In this document: positions 24,414 through 33,875 of the stretch, piece after piece
Layout: every line of letters starts with the position of its first letter
Position numbering within the stretch: the stretch's first letter is position 1
Assembly: GCA_937889225.1 (NCBI GenBank)
Contig: CALAST010000079.1
Span: forward strand, 62,001 to 126,000
DNA length: 64,000 bases
DNA from: an uncultured Lachnobacterium sp.
GTDB lineage: Bacteria; Bacillota; Clostridia; Lachnospirales; Lachnospiraceae
Direction of reading: 5' to 3'
Translations under genes and position numbers: made by a program
Notes under the pieces: model-generated
What the model was told of the DNA's origin: nothing
Database searches by the model: none
Seen by the model: only the letters and a program-made list of their open reading frames with translations

Positions 24414-25030
24414 GATGTTTCCTTGCCTTCTTTTTCTTTCTCTTCTTCTTCAAATTTAATATCAAATAAATCAATTACCTCTGCACCAAATACAGCATGC
24501 AAATAGGCATACATTTCACGGTTGTTGATATCACAGTTTTGTTTGCGAATAATATTTCGTTTTAACTCAATACGCATCTCCTTAATTAATTCCTCAAGTT
24601 CCTGTGACCTATCTCTATTGATACGTATCTTTTCATAGAAATATTCCATGCTGCGTATCATAAGTTCGGTATTTGCGGAATTGATTTGATAAGGGATATC
24701 CATAAGTTCATCTTCACATTCATCCAGTTTCTGATTCACTTCATTTACTAACCGTTTATTTTCTTCAAGTTTTCGTTCTCTTTCTTCAATGCTATCATCC
24801 ATATTTTGAACAATACCATCTAACAACTGTCCTTTTAGGCGTTTCAAATCTTTGAGATAATTGTTTAGCTTACCCTGTTTTGCCAAAAGTAAATTGACTT
24901 CTTTTTCTAATTCTTTTATCTCAGCGGTTTTTCCATGAACTGCAAATAATCGATGCCACTTCTGGTCTAATACCAACGGTGCCATTTTTTTATCTGCTAA
25001 CGCCTTTCGAAATCTTTGCTCTTTTTCCAT
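24410..25030 (-). CDS. Hypothetical coiled-coil protein
   Basis: 206 residues, dominated by charged heptad patterns from about 35 to 170 (KELEKEVNLLLAKQGKLNNY; KLEENKRLVNEVNQKLDE), with an acidic C-terminus of Glu/Lys repeats. No membrane segment. GGAGG lies seven bases before ATG 25030. It stands between rex and nnr with a four-base overlap to the latter. I do not recognise a named family; it looks like a cytoplasmic structural or adaptor protein. Confidence 0.75.
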   Translation of the reverse strand: MEKEQRFRKALADKKMAPLVLDQKWHRLFAVHGKTAEIKELEKEVNLLLAKQGKLNNYLKDLKRLKGQLLDGIVQNMDDSIEERERKLEENKRLVNEVNQKLDECEDELMDIPYQINSANTELMIRSMEYFYEKIRINRDRSQELEELIKEMRIELKRNIIRKQNCDINNREMYAYLHAVFGAEVIDLFDIKFEEEEKEKEGKETS

Positions 25031-25045
25031 AAACCCCCTCCGGAC

Positions 25046-25681
25046 TTATTCATTTGACTGTTTTACAATATTGTATGATAGCTGCATCAGGCTGTCTGAT
25101 AAATGCACATTTTCCACAACCACATCACTATTATCCAAATTTAAATCCACGTGAGCAAAGTTCCAGATTGCATGAATTCCTAAGTCCACGATATGTTGTG
25201 CAATTTTTTTTGCGTTTTCTTTTGGCAAAGTAAGTGCTGCGATATCTACCTTGTGGTATTTACAGTATTCTTCCAATTCATCCATCATATGAATTTCTGC
25301 ATTGCAGATTCTTTTCCCTTTTAATTCCGAATTAATATCAAATAATGCAGTAACGATAAAACCAAGCCTTTTAAACTTTGGATAATTTGCCAATGCCTGC
25401 CCCATATTTCCCGCACCAATGATAATAATATTGTGTTCTCTATCCAAACCTAATATTTTACCAATTTCGTCATATAAATAAGACACATTATAACCATATC
25501 CCTGCTGTCCAAATCCGCCAAAATTATTTAAATCCTGACGTATTTGAGAAGCAGTTACTTTCATTAAGGCACTAAGATCGTTGGACGAAATACGCTCAAC
25601 TCCCTCATCCAGCAAATCGCCCAAATAACGGTAATATCTAGGCATACGCCGAATAACAGCCTGCGAAATTTCTTTTCCCAA
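25046..25681 (-). CDS. rex: Redox-sensing transcriptional repressor Rex
   Basis: 211 residues. An N-terminal winged helix (AVIRRMPRYYRYLGDLL ... SALMKVTASQIRQDLNNFG) is followed by a Rossmann domain with IIGAGNMGQALANY (about 88-101) that binds NADH/NAD. It represses fermentation and respiration genes when NADH is low. The segment QDLNNFGGFGQQGYGYNV is the usual Rex linker. Followed by the coiled-coil gene after 15 bases. Confidence 0.96.
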   Translation of the reverse strand: MGKEISQAVIRRMPRYYRYLGDLLDEGVERISSNDLSALMKVTASQIRQDLNNFGGFGQQGYGYNVSYLYDEIGKILGLDREHNIIIIGAGNMGQALANYPKFKRLGFIVTALFDINSELKGKRICNAEIHMMDELEEYCKYHKVDIAALTLPKENAKKIAQHIVDLGIHAIWNFAHVDLNLDNSDVVVENVHLSDSLMQLSYNIVKQSNE

Positions 25682-25737
25682 TTCTTTGTCCTCCCCCTAT
25701 ATTTTTGCTGATTTATATCATTCTACGAAACGTTAGT

Positions 25738-25774
25738 CAAGTGAATATTCGCAATCCGATTCACTACTTTCTAT
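25738..25774. repeat. Dispersed intergenic repeat, copy 4
   Basis: CAAGTGAATATTCGCAATCC then GATTCACTACTTTC, in the gap between icd stop and rex start. GTGAAT...ATTCAC arms replace the usual GCGGA/TCCGC, a compensated stem change that suggests the hairpin matters. Confidence 0.6.
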
Positions 25775-25779
25775 GTATT

Positions 25780-26991
25780 TTAACCTAACGCAGCAGATAA
25801 ATTCTTACGAATTTCTTTAATAAATCCTTCACTGGACAATACTGTTACATCTTCTAAGGAAGTGATAAGGGCTAAGTCTTTTGTCATTTTTCCGCTTTCG
25901 ATTGTGCTAAGACAAGCCTTTTCCAAAGCATCTGCAAAATCACAAAGTCCCTGAATACCATCTAATTCGCCTCTTTTTCTAAGAGCACCTGTCCACGCAA
26001 AAATAGTTGCAACAGAGTTTGTAGAGGTTTCTTCGCCCTTTAAGTGTTTGTAATAATGTCTCTGAACCGTTCCATGAGCTGCTTCATATTCATAGTATCC
26101 TTCCGGAGATACAAGCACGGAAGTCATCATTGCAAGAGAACCAAATGCAGAAGAAATCATATCGCTCATAACGTCTCCATCATAATTCTTGCAAGCCCAG
26201 ATATATCCGCCTTTTGATTTCATTACACGAGCAACCGCATCATCAATTAAAGTATAGAAGTAAGTAATGCCTGCTTCTTCGAATTTTTCTTTATATTCTG
26301 CATCAAAAATTTCCTGAAAGATATCTTTGAAGCTGTGGTCATATTTTTTGGAAATCGTATCTTTGGTTGCAAACCATAAATCCTGTTTTGTATCTAACGC
26401 ATATTTGAAACAACTGTGTGCAAAACTTTCAATAGAATTGCATAAATTATGCTGTCCCTGTACCATTCCGGCACCTGTAAAGTTATGCACTAATTCTCTT
26501 ATTTCTGTTCCATCTTCTGCTGTATAAACCAATTCTACTTTTCCGGCAGCAGGTATTTTCATTTCGGAAGCCTTATAAACGTCACCATATGCATGTCTTG
26601 CAATTGTGATTGGTTTTTCCCATGTTTTTACATTTGGCTCAATGCCTTTTACAATGATTGGTGCACGGAAAACCGTTCCATCTAAAATAGCACGAATTGT
26701 TCCATTCGGGCTTTTCCACATTTCTTTTAAGTTATATTCTTCTACGCGAGCAGCATTAGGCGTAATGGTAGCACATTTTACAGCTACTCCATATTTTTTC
26801 GTAGCATTTGCAGAATCAATTGTAACTTGGTCATTTGTACGGTTACGTTCTTCTAATCCCAAATCATAATACTCTGTTTTTAAGTCCACAAAAGGACAAA
26901 TCAATTCATCTTTAATCATTTTCCAAAGGATGCGTGTCATTTCATCTCCATCCATTTCTACCAATGGAGTCGTCATCTTAATTTTTTCCAT
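25780..26991 (-). CDS. icd: NADP-dependent isocitrate dehydrogenase, eukaryotic type
   Basis: 403 residues. Homodimeric type II (eukaryote-like) enzyme: [13 protein letters not shown] (about 12-24), [17 protein letters not shown] (about 93-109; phospho-site Ser/Asn region), metal-binding YDGDVMSDM (about 270-278) and HGTVQRHY (about 309-316). Makes 2-oxoglutarate and NADPH from isocitrate. This class is common in gut Clostridia and unrelated in detail to the E. coli type. It has its own promoter region (26992-27145) shared with the divergent Cys-rich gene. Confidence 0.95.
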   Translation of the reverse strand: MEKIKMTTPLVEMDGDEMTRILWKMIKDELICPFVDLKTEYYDLGLEERNRTNDQVTIDSANATKKYGVAVKCATITPNAARVEEYNLKEMWKSPNGTIRAILDGTVFRAPIIVKGIEPNVKTWEKPITIARHAYGDVYKASEMKIPAAGKVELVYTAEDGTEIRELVHNFTGAGMVQGQHNLCNSIESFAHSCFKYALDTKQDLWFATKDTISKKYDHSFKDIFQEIFDAEYKEKFEEAGITYFYTLIDDAVARVMKSKGGYIWACKNYDGDVMSDMISSAFGSLAMMTSVLVSPEGYYEYEAAHGTVQRHYYKHLKGEETSTNSVATIFAWTGALRKRGELDGIQGLCDFADALEKACLSTIESGKMTKDLALITSLEDVTVLSSEGFIKEIRKNLSAALG

Positions 26992-27145
26992 ATCTATATT
27001 CCTTTCAATTAAAACTTATGATTACTTAAATATTAATCTTTTGTACTTATAAAGTCAATGTTTTTAAAAATACATAAAGAATTTTGGAACCATTTTTTTA
27101 CATTTTCATAGTCTATACTGTAAAATAAATTATTTGGAGGTCACT

Positions 27146-27382
27146 ATGAGTGATTTAGCTGCAACAAACTGTGGATGTGGATGTAACAACGGAGGAAACA
27201 ATTCAATCATCTGGATTATCTTGTTATTATGCTGCTGTGGCAACGGCAACGATAGCGGTTTATTTAACTGGGGCAACAACAATGGCTGTGGCGACAATAA
27301 CAACTGTATCTGGATTATCCTTCTTCTTCTGTTCTGTGGCGGCGGCTGTGGATGTGGCTGTGGCAACAACAGTATGTGCTAA
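27146..27382 (+). CDS. Cys/Gly-rich small protein with duplicated hydrophobic unit
   Basis: 78 residues from ATG 27146, five bases after GGAGG. There are 13 cysteines. Two copies of a unit are visible: Cys/Gly/Asn stretch, then IIWIILLLCCC (residues 21-31) and again CIWIILLLLFC (54-64), the second ending GGGCGCGCG. Each copy has a seven-to-nine-residue hydrophobic core, too short for a normal membrane span. It resembles the high-cysteine chorion-like or YjcZ-type peptides of Firmicutes, some spore-associated. The function is unknown; two hairpins follow the stop. Confidence 0.78.
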   Translation: MSDLAATNCGCGCNNGGNNSIIWIILLLCCCGNGNDSGLFNWGNNNGCGDNNNCIWIILLLLFCGGGCGCGCGNNSMC

Positions 27383-27453
27383 TTTGACAAAAAAGGGGCA
27401 TTCTCTCGCTTTAAATGCTAGAGCATTAAGATAGAAGGAATGCTGATATAGTA

Positions 27454-27490
27454 AAGTGCTGCCGCACTATTAAATAGTGTGGCAGCACTT
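27454..27490 (+). terminator. Hairpin after the Cys-rich gene
   Basis: AAGTGCTGCCGCACTAT (27454-27470) pairs with ATAGTGTGGCAGCACTT (27474-27490) with one G-T pair. Very stable but with only a short T run (CTTTG) after it. Confidence 0.65.
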
Positions 27491-27504
27491 CTTTGACCCA
27501 AAAT

Positions 27505-27556
27505 AAGAAGTCCTCACATCAATGATTACATAAATTTTTGATATGAGGACTTTCTT
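27505..27556. terminator. Bidirectional terminator between convergent genes
   Basis: AAGAAGTCCTCACATCAA (27505-27522) pairs with TTGATATGAGGACTTTCTT (27538-27556) with small irregularities, followed on plus by ATTTTTC. It separates the plus-strand Cys-rich gene from the minus-strand small gene at 27672. Confidence 0.7.
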
Positions 27557-27671
27557 ATTTTTCAGTGCTTAAGTTAAGCAGTAAAGTATATGCTCAAAAT
27601 CCGCTTTTCAATGGCTCTCGCTTTACGGATAGATAAAGCTTCGTATTCACCTACAGCCTTATGGAATTAGT

Positions 27672-27830
27672 TCACTTTATAGTAGATTTCTTTTTAATGT
27701 CTCTATCTTTTTTACAAGGAGTCTCTTGCAGATATTTTTTTATATCACAGCTTTCCGGCAGTCTTTTTCTCTTTGCACAATCTTCATCAATTTCAAATAC
27801 ACTAGTTCCATCTATAATTAACTTTCCCAT
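27672..27830 (-). CDS. 52-residue hypothetical protein
   Basis: A 52-residue frame, MGKLIIDGTSVFEIDEDC followed by a basic half (KRKRLPES ... KKKSTIK). AAAGGAACAAA precedes ATG 27830. It has a beta-hairpin-like start and three cysteines (18, 28, 39). Small proteins beginning K-L-I-I-x-G-x-x-V-x-E-I-D-E-D-C occur in related gut Clostridia as far as I recall, but I have no function for them. The plus-strand frame over the same bases is a shadow. Confidence 0.6.
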   Translation of the reverse strand: MGKLIIDGTSVFEIDEDCAKRKRLPESCDIKKYLQETPCKKDRDIKKKSTIK

Positions 27831-27869
27831 TTTGTTCCTTTCTCTTTATATTTTCTATAATAAATAATA

Positions 27870-27907
27870 TATGCACAAACGAATCTAATTGCGTTCGTCT
27901 GTGCATA
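27870..27907 (-). terminator. Inverted repeat after the 27919 gene
   Basis: TATGCACAAACGAA (27870-27883) pairs with TTCGTCTGTGCATA (27894-27907), one mismatch. It lies 12 bases beyond the minus-strand stop at 27919. Confidence 0.65.
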
Positions 27908-27918
27908 TAAGATAAAAA

Positions 27919-28197
27919 TTATAGATTTTTTCCCATCATGGACATAATTTTCTTGACTTTATTTTTTTCTTCTTCCGAGAAATCTTTTGTGAGAATTTCT
28001 GCAATTAATCGGATTTCCGCATCTGAAAAATGAATATTTTGCTTTTTCGCCTGATTCATATTTGCAATCAGAAACGGCATTGCCTGATTAAGGCTTGCCG
28101 GTTTTTCCTTTCCGGCAAAATTCATTAAAAATTGCAGCTTTAATGGGTCCATTCCGTTTAAAAGCGGATTTCCTTTCAAAAAATCTTCCAAATTCAA
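27919..28197 (-). CDS. Hypothetical protein (pair partner of 28211)
   Basis: 92 residues. Starts MNLEDFLKGNPLLNGMDPLKLQFLMNFAG and ends in a Lys/Met-rich helix (KVKKIMSMMGKNL). All-helical, no membrane segment. It follows the 28211 gene by 13 bases, so they form a two-gene operon. The same pattern (a helix pair with NPLL...MDP...K) looks like a small conserved clostridial family, function unknown. Confidence 0.68.
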   Translation of the reverse strand: MNLEDFLKGNPLLNGMDPLKLQFLMNFAGKEKPASLNQAMPFLIANMNQAKKQNIHFSDAEIRLIAEILTKDFSEEEKNKVKKIMSMMGKNL

Positions 28198-28210
28198 TAC
28201 CTCCTAATAG

Positions 28211-28537
28211 TTATATAAATGATTCATAATTCTCTATCACATTTATTATATTAAGGATATTGTCAATTGTTTCCCGTTCTTTTGGTGTACAAAAACGTCG
28301 CATGGTTTGCAACATAGCATTCCTACGGTCACTTTCATTTGTAAAAGATGCCGCAGACAATACATCCGTATTATTTTGAAACATCTTCATTGTATTTCGA
28401 AATGCTATGTATTGAATTAACATCGCAAGAGACATTTGGTTTTTTGGGCTTACAAACGGAAGCATTGATTTTAACATCTGTAATTCTCTGGTCTGGACAT
28501 GCTCATCGTATTCCGTTAGATATAATTCTTGTTCCAT
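28211..28537 (-). CDS. Hypothetical helical protein
   Basis: 108 residues, helical, Met-rich (MLKSMLPFVSPKNQMSLAMLIQYIAF). It has an interior RRNAMLQTMRRF segment and no membrane span, since its hydrophobic helices are amphipathic. First gene of a two-gene unit with 27919. No family recognised. Confidence 0.68.
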   Translation of the reverse strand: MEQELYLTEYDEHVQTRELQMLKSMLPFVSPKNQMSLAMLIQYIAFRNTMKMFQNNTDVLSAASFTNESDRRNAMLQTMRRFCTPKERETIDNILNIINVIENYESFI

Positions 28538-28720
28538 ATAAAACTCTTTTTTGTTTCATTTTATGAGAGATAGATAAAAATATGATTAAAAAATTTTATT
28601 GATTATTTTTTTGTGTAGAACGAGGATTTGTGGTTTTGTTATTTATATTATTTATACTATGACTTTTGCAAATAAGATAGTAACTAAAAGAGCTTTTTAA
28701 TTTAATTTCATTTCATTCCA

Positions 28721-30784
28721 TTACAAACTCATTTTTCGCATTTCATCTTCTACAAATCGTTGCATTTCCAACTGTAAAATCATATGTTCTTCCATCTCTA
28801 ATTCCGGGTCTTTTTCCAGTATTTCTTTCACGCTTTCCGAAGCCTGTTGTAACTCTCCTGCATCCTGATAAATATCTGCAAGTTGAAATGCTAATTCTCC
28901 ACTTTGGCGTACTCCAAAGAAATCTCCCGGACCTCGCAATTTTAAATCTTCACTTGCAATAAAAAATCCATCATTCGATTTATTCAAAATTTCCAATCGC
29001 TTCGCCGCTGTCTTTGTATTGGAGGTGTTTATCATAATACAATACGATTGTGCATCCCCACGCCCTACACGCCCACGCAGCTGATGAAGCTGTGCCAAAC
29101 CAAAACGATTTGCATCTTCAATCATCATAACTGTAGCATTTGGCACATTTACTCCAACTTCCACAACCGTGGTAGATACAAGGACTTGAATTTCATTTCG
29201 TGCAAATGCTTCCATTACTTCATTTTTCTTCTCATTTTTCATTTTTCCATGAAGCAATCCAACCTTTATATGAGAAGGAAGCAGTTCCGACAATTCCTGT
29301 GCATAATCGGTGGCATTTGTTCCTTCCATATTTTCTGTTTCCTCTACCAATGGACATATCACATATGCCTGATGCCCCATTTCTATCTGTTTTACAATAA
29401 ACTGATATGCTTTTGGACGATAGCCAATATCTACCACACAATTCTTAATTGGCAAACGTTTTGCAGGAACTTGGTCAATGACAGAGATATCCATATCTCC
29501 ATAAATAATAATCGCTAACGTTCTTGGAATTGGAGTTGCACTCATAACAAGGATATGTGGCATATGCCCTTTTTCTGCAAATGTATCTCTTTGCTTTACG
29601 CCAAAACGATGCTGTTCATCCGTAATAACAAGAGACAAATTGGAATATACCGCTTTTTCCTGTATCAATGCGTGTGTTCCAATCACAAGTGCATTTGGAC
29701 AACTTTCTAATTTTGCATACGCCAATCGTTTCTCTCTCTGCTTCATTGCACCTGTTAAAAGCACCACCGGATAAGAAAATCCAAAACGCTCACAAAATCC
29801 TTCAAATGTTTCATAATGCTGTCTTGCCAGAACCTCCGTCGGTGCCATAATTGCGGACTGATAGCCGTTTTTTGCACACCATGCCATAAGCAAAAATGCA
29901 ATAATTGTCTTGCCGGAACCAACATCACCTTGTATCAATCTTTGCATTACATAAGGACTTGTCATATCTTTTTGAATATCCTGTAATGTGCGAATTTGTG
30001 CATTCGTAAGTTCATAAGGAAGTTTTTTTATACATTCTGCAATAAATTCCATATTTTGAAAATAAAAAGCATTTGCTTCTCTTACACGTTTCTCTTTTTG
30101 AAATTGAATGCCCATAATAAATAAGAAAAATTCATGAAATACAAGACATCTTCTCGCCTCTACTAATGTTTCAAAGGAATCCGGAAAATGAATCTGTTTA
30201 ATAGCATAATTATATTCACATAAGCCATACTTTTTGCGTATATTGGTCGGAATATAATCTTGTATCAAAGGATTGTCATTTAAAGCTGTCTTCACGGTTT
30301 TTACCATAAGATTATTTGTCATTCCAGCTGTAAGTCCATATACCGGCTGCAACAATCCCTCTAATTCTTTGTACTTTTCCACTTCAAAAATCGTTGGTTG
30401 TTCCATTGTGAAAATTTTCTTTTTTAATGCAATCTTTCCATATAAAACATATTGTTTTCCCGAAAGTAAACTGGATTTAATATATGGCATGCGAAACCAA
30501 ATAAACTGTATCGGTGTATTTCCAACGATATCCGTTAAAATGGTAATATCCATACTTCTTGTTTTTTTAACAACCGGAGATTTTTTTACAGTAATAAGAA
30601 GTGCATTCATACCTTCCTGCAAACACTCTATTGAGTGAAGTGGCTTGGCTTTTGGGTATTGTGTGTAATTTCTCGGAAAGTTCATAATGATATCACGAAC
30701 TGTATAGATATTTAATTTTTCAAATGTTATTTTTGTCTTTTCGCCAATTCCTTTTATTGTAGTAATTGATGCATTCAAGTTCAT
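28721..30784 (-). CDS. recG: ATP-dependent DNA helicase RecG
   Basis: 687 residues. Wedge/OB domain (about 1-220), then superfamily 2 helicase motifs: Walker A GDVGSGKTI (about 289-297), DEQH box in TDEQHRFGVKQR, VMSATPIPRTLA, motif V/VI in VGVNVPNATVM and QLRGRVGRG. Remodels stalled replication forks and recombination intermediates. In Bacillus recG lies downstream of yloU-yloV; here it follows them with a Uma2 gene in between. Confidence 0.96.
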   Translation of the reverse strand: MNLNASITTIKGIGEKTKITFEKLNIYTVRDIIMNFPRNYTQYPKAKPLHSIECLQEGMNALLITVKKSPVVKKTRSMDITILTDIVGNTPIQFIWFRMPYIKSSLLSGKQYVLYGKIALKKKIFTMEQPTIFEVEKYKELEGLLQPVYGLTAGMTNNLMVKTVKTALNDNPLIQDYIPTNIRKKYGLCEYNYAIKQIHFPDSFETLVEARRCLVFHEFFLFIMGIQFQKEKRVREANAFYFQNMEFIAECIKKLPYELTNAQIRTLQDIQKDMTSPYVMQRLIQGDVGSGKTIIAFLLMAWCAKNGYQSAIMAPTEVLARQHYETFEGFCERFGFSYPVVLLTGAMKQREKRLAYAKLESCPNALVIGTHALIQEKAVYSNLSLVITDEQHRFGVKQRDTFAEKGHMPHILVMSATPIPRTLAIIIYGDMDISVIDQVPAKRLPIKNCVVDIGYRPKAYQFIVKQIEMGHQAYVICPLVEETENMEGTNATDYAQELSELLPSHIKVGLLHGKMKNEKKNEVMEAFARNEIQVLVSTTVVEVGVNVPNATVMMIEDANRFGLAQLHQLRGRVGRGDAQSYCIMINTSNTKTAAKRLEILNKSNDGFFIASEDLKLRGPGDFFGVRQSGELAFQLADIYQDAGELQQASESVKEILEKDPELEMEEHMILQLEMQRFVEDEMRKMSL

Positions 30785-30994
30785 ATTATTTGTTGTAACC
30801 GCCTATTATTTCTATTTGTTTTCTTTAAAAATTAATTTTATTTGTTTTTCAGGAAATGTTCAAGTTTTTTGTGTCGATTTTTATTTTTTGGAAGAGAGAG
30901 AACTTCATTTTGTCATTCGTAATACTTATACTATGACACAAAGAAATAATTATACACCTTTTGATTATTCATGCAATAATTTTATTTCTTTTTC

Positions 30995-31023
30995 TTGAAT
31001 TTTATAATTAGTTATAATATAGT
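30995..31023 (+). promoter_or_regulatory. Probable promoter of the Uma2 gene
   Basis: TTGAAT (30995-31000) and TATAGT (31018-31023) with 17-base spacing, about 79 bases ahead of the ATG. The rest of the 30785-31101 gap is A/T-rich with no frame that I can support. Confidence 0.5.
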
Positions 31024-31101
31024 TATGATGGATTTGAAAACATTTGCATAATATCTTCATATTTTTTTCTTTAGAACTAATCACGAAAGGAAGTAAACAC
31101 T

Positions 31102-31665
31102 ATGCCAGCATTACAACCACAAATACAACTTATCACCTTAGAAGAATACGAATCCTATTCTGAAAATGAACGAATAGAAGTATTCGATGGAGTTATTTAC
31201 GATATGGCCAGTCCATCGCAAGAACATCAAACTATCCTTACAGAACTGCTTGTTACTATTCGCAATTACATCAAATCCAAGAATGGGAACTGCTCTGTAT
31301 TTCCTGCTCCATTTGATGTAAAACTTTCTAACAAACCACTCACTATCGTGCAACCGGATATTATGATTGTATGCGATAAAAACAAACTAGATGGAAAACG
31401 ATGTAACGGTGCACCTGATTTCATCATTGAAATTGTTTCTCCAAGTAATGCAGCAGATGACTATATTAAAAAACTTTACTACTATAAAAATGCCGGAGTA
31501 CGTGAATATTGGATTGTAGACCCACGTCGAAAATCTGTAACTGTAAATTATTTTGAAGGAGATATTCTTAACATTCCATATACTTTCGATTCTACAATCA
31601 AAGTCAATATCTATCAAGATTTGTATATCAACTTCCTTGAAATTGCTGATATATTGAACTTATAA
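31102..31665 (+). CDS. Uma2-family PD-(D/E)XK nuclease-like protein
   Basis: 187 residues. Uma2/DUF820 fold with the catalytic pattern QPDIMIVCD (about 77-85), PDFIIEIVSPSNAADD (about 101-116) and the YYYKNAGVREYWIVDP signature (about 123-138). Restriction-endonuclease-like core with Asp and Glu present. The role of the family is unsettled (mobile or genome defence). GAAAGGAAGT precedes ATG 31102. A second, distant paralogue lies at 34394. Confidence 0.88.
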   Translation: MPALQPQIQLITLEEYESYSENERIEVFDGVIYDMASPSQEHQTILTELLVTIRNYIKSKNGNCSVFPAPFDVKLSNKPLTIVQPDIMIVCDKNKLDGKRCNGAPDFIIEIVSPSNAADDYIKKLYYYKNAGVREYWIVDPRRKSVTVNYFEGDILNIPYTFDSTIKVNIYQDLYINFLEIADILNL

Positions 31666-31768
31666 TCTTTGCACGATTACCAATATGAGCTTTTTTATTT
31701 TCTAAAACAAAACGGAGCAAAATAAAATAGTAATTTTTTTAACATCATATTAACATCACGAGTAAAAT

Positions 31769-31813
31769 AAAAAGACTGGAAACACCTTATTTTAAAGGCT
31801 GTCCAGTCTTTTT
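31769..31813. terminator. Bidirectional terminator, Uma2 / yloV
   Basis: AAAAAGACTGGA (31769-31780) pairs perfectly with TCCAGTCTTTTT (31802-31813) between convergent genes. Confidence 0.88.
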
Positions 31814-31816
31814 ATT

Positions 31817-33502
31817 TTATTCTACGGATATCACATAATAGTAAATCGGCTGTCCGCCTTCATTTACTTCTACATCTACATCCGGATATTTTTCGCCAAT
31901 CAACTCTGCAAGTTCATTTGCATCTTCTTCTGTAGAATCGCTGCCGTAGTAAATGCTTACGATTGCAGAATCTTCATCCACCATACAATCTACCATGCCA
32001 AGCGTTGTTTCTTTCAAATCTGTTCCTACTGTAAGAATTGCTTTATCGCCAATACCCATAAAGTCATTTTCTTTGATTACATGACCATCAATTTCAGTAT
32101 CACGAACTGCATATGTCACCTGTCCTGTTTTTACATTCAGGATTTCTTCCATCATCGTTTCTTTATTTTCTTCTGCGGAAGAATCCGGACTAAAGTTTAC
32201 AACGGCTGTAATACCCTGTGGAACTGTTTTTGTTGGAATAACGATAATTTCTTTATCTTCTACTAAATAAGATGCCTGATTTGCTGCCATAATGATATTA
32301 CTGTTATTTGGCAAAATGAAAACATGGTCCGCATTTACATGTTCAATTGCAGTCAACATATCATCTGTACTTGGGTTCATTGTCTGACCGCCTTCAATAA
32401 TGTAGTCAACACCAAGTCCTCTAAAGATATCGTTCATACCTTCACCAATTGAAACTGCAACAAATCCCATATCCTTACGAGGTTCTTCTGCTTTTGCTTC
32501 CTCTGCTGCCACTAAATCTTCCTGCTTCTGCTGCTCTGCTACCTTTTCAGCATCTTTAATTAATTTTTCCTCATGTTCTTCACGCATATTATCAATCTTA
32601 ATCTTGCTTAAGGAGCCGAAAGTAAGTGCTTTCTGTAATGCAAGACCCGGATCGTTCGTATGTACGTGAGTCTTTGTAATTTCATCATCCGCTACAACTA
32701 CGATAGAGTCACCAATGGATTCTAAGAATGTCTTAAATTCCATTTCTTCTTTATCTGTCATAGGTTTGTTTAAAACAATGATAAACTCTGTACAATATCC
32801 GAATTTGATTTCTGCTTCTGTTTCCGCTGTAATCTTAACAAAACCGGAACCTGTGCTTTCTGCTTCGATTGTGTAATCTACTTCTTTTCCAAGCATTAAG
32901 TCATATGCACCCTTTAATACCTGCATAAGACCCTGTCCACCGGAGTCTACTACACCTGCCTGTTTTAATACAGGAAGCATTTCCGGAGTCTGGCTTAATA
33001 CATAATCTGCATGTTTGATAATTTCATCACAGAAATATACAAGGTCATCTGTTTCATCTACTAATTCTAATGCTTTGTCAGCTGCACCTTTTGCTACTGT
33101 AAGGATTGTTCCTTCCTTTGGCTTCATAACGGCTTTATACGCTGTTTCTACTGCTTTTTGGAACGCATCACAAAGAACGCAAACATCAATTTCATCGTAT
33201 TCTTTAATTACCTTACAAAAACCACGGAATAACTGGGATAAAATAACACCTGAGTTACCCCTTGCACCACGAAGAGAACCGGAAGAAATTGCTTTTGCAA
33301 GTTTTTCCATGGTTGGCTTTTCCATAGCACTTACTTCTTTTGCTGCTGACATAATTGTCATAGACATATTTGTACCTGTGTCCCCGTCAGGAACCGGGAA
33401 TACATTCAACTCATTAATCCATTCCTTTTTTGCATCCAGATTTTTTGCTCCGGCAAGGAACATTTTCGCTAAAACTTCTGCATTAATTGTTGTAATCTGC
33501 AC
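31817..33502 (-). CDS. yloV: DAK2-domain protein, fatty acid kinase FakA/YloV type
   Basis: 561 residues from GTG 33502, seven to eight bases after AGGAGG. N-terminal DhaL/DAK2 ATP-binding domain (about 5-200) with NVFPVPDGDTGTNMSMT (about 24-40) and the RGARGNSGVILSQLFRG loop. A middle domain and a C-terminal DegV-like-partner domain follow. FakA phosphorylates fatty acids bound to FakB (DegV) proteins. Adjacent to the Asp23-family yloU 13 bases upstream, the usual pair. Confidence 0.93.
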   Translation of the reverse strand: MQITTINAEVLAKMFLAGAKNLDAKKEWINELNVFPVPDGDTGTNMSMTIMSAAKEVSAMEKPTMEKLAKAISSGSLRGARGNSGVILSQLFRGFCKVIKEYDEIDVCVLCDAFQKAVETAYKAVMKPKEGTILTVAKGAADKALELVDETDDLVYFCDEIIKHADYVLSQTPEMLPVLKQAGVVDSGGQGLMQVLKGAYDLMLGKEVDYTIEAESTGSGFVKITAETEAEIKFGYCTEFIIVLNKPMTDKEEMEFKTFLESIGDSIVVVADDEITKTHVHTNDPGLALQKALTFGSLSKIKIDNMREEHEEKLIKDAEKVAEQQKQEDLVAAEEAKAEEPRKDMGFVAVSIGEGMNDIFRGLGVDYIIEGGQTMNPSTDDMLTAIEHVNADHVFILPNNSNIIMAANQASYLVEDKEIIVIPTKTVPQGITAVVNFSPDSSAEENKETMMEEILNVKTGQVTYAVRDTEIDGHVIKENDFMGIGDKAILTVGTDLKETTLGMVDCMVDEDSAIVSIYYGSDSTEEDANELAELIGEKYPDVDVEVNEGGQPIYYYVISVE

Positions 33503-33515
33503 GATTTTATCCTCC

Positions 33516-33875
33516 TTAATCAATTACACGAACGCCTTGAACGTCAATATTGATTCTCTTAATCTGCATACCTGTAAATGTCTCTACTTTATATTTCACA
33601 GTTTCAATCAAGTTGTCCGCTACAGTATTAATACATACTCCATAAACAACAATCACATGGAAATCAATCGTAATTTCATTATCTTCGTCAACAGTTACAT
33701 TAATGCCATGTCTAAGATGTTCTTTCTTTAATAATTTTACAAGACCATCTCTCATGTTTACTGCCGCCATACCTACGATGCCGAAACATTCCACAGCAAC
33801 CGAACCAGCATATGTCGCAATAACACTTTCATCAATTAATACTTTACCATATTGGGTATCCATTTGTCCTTTCAT
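33516..33875 (-). CDS. yloU: Asp23/Gls24-family protein YloU
   Basis: 119 residues from ATG 33875 (GGAGGG nine bases upstream); the longer frame to 34010 has no ribosome site. The Asp23 fold is recognisable by YGKVLIDESVIATYAG (about 8-23), VAVECFGIVGMA and VDEDNEITIDFHVIVVYG. Cytoplasmic, often membrane-associated. Forms an operon with yloV and is divergent from rpmB, as in Bacillus. Confidence 0.92.
   Translation of the reverse strand: MKGQMDTQYGKVLIDESVIATYAGSVAVECFGIVGMAAVNMRDGLVKLLKKEHLRHGINVTVDEDNEITIDFHVIVVYGVCINTVADNLIETVKYKVETFTGMQIKRINIDVQGVRVID

Noticed and set aside
27130..27369. Minus-strand frame rich in Pro, Leu and Gln
   Set aside because: It is the complement of the Cys/Gly-rich gene; composition is a mirror artefact and there is no ribosome site.
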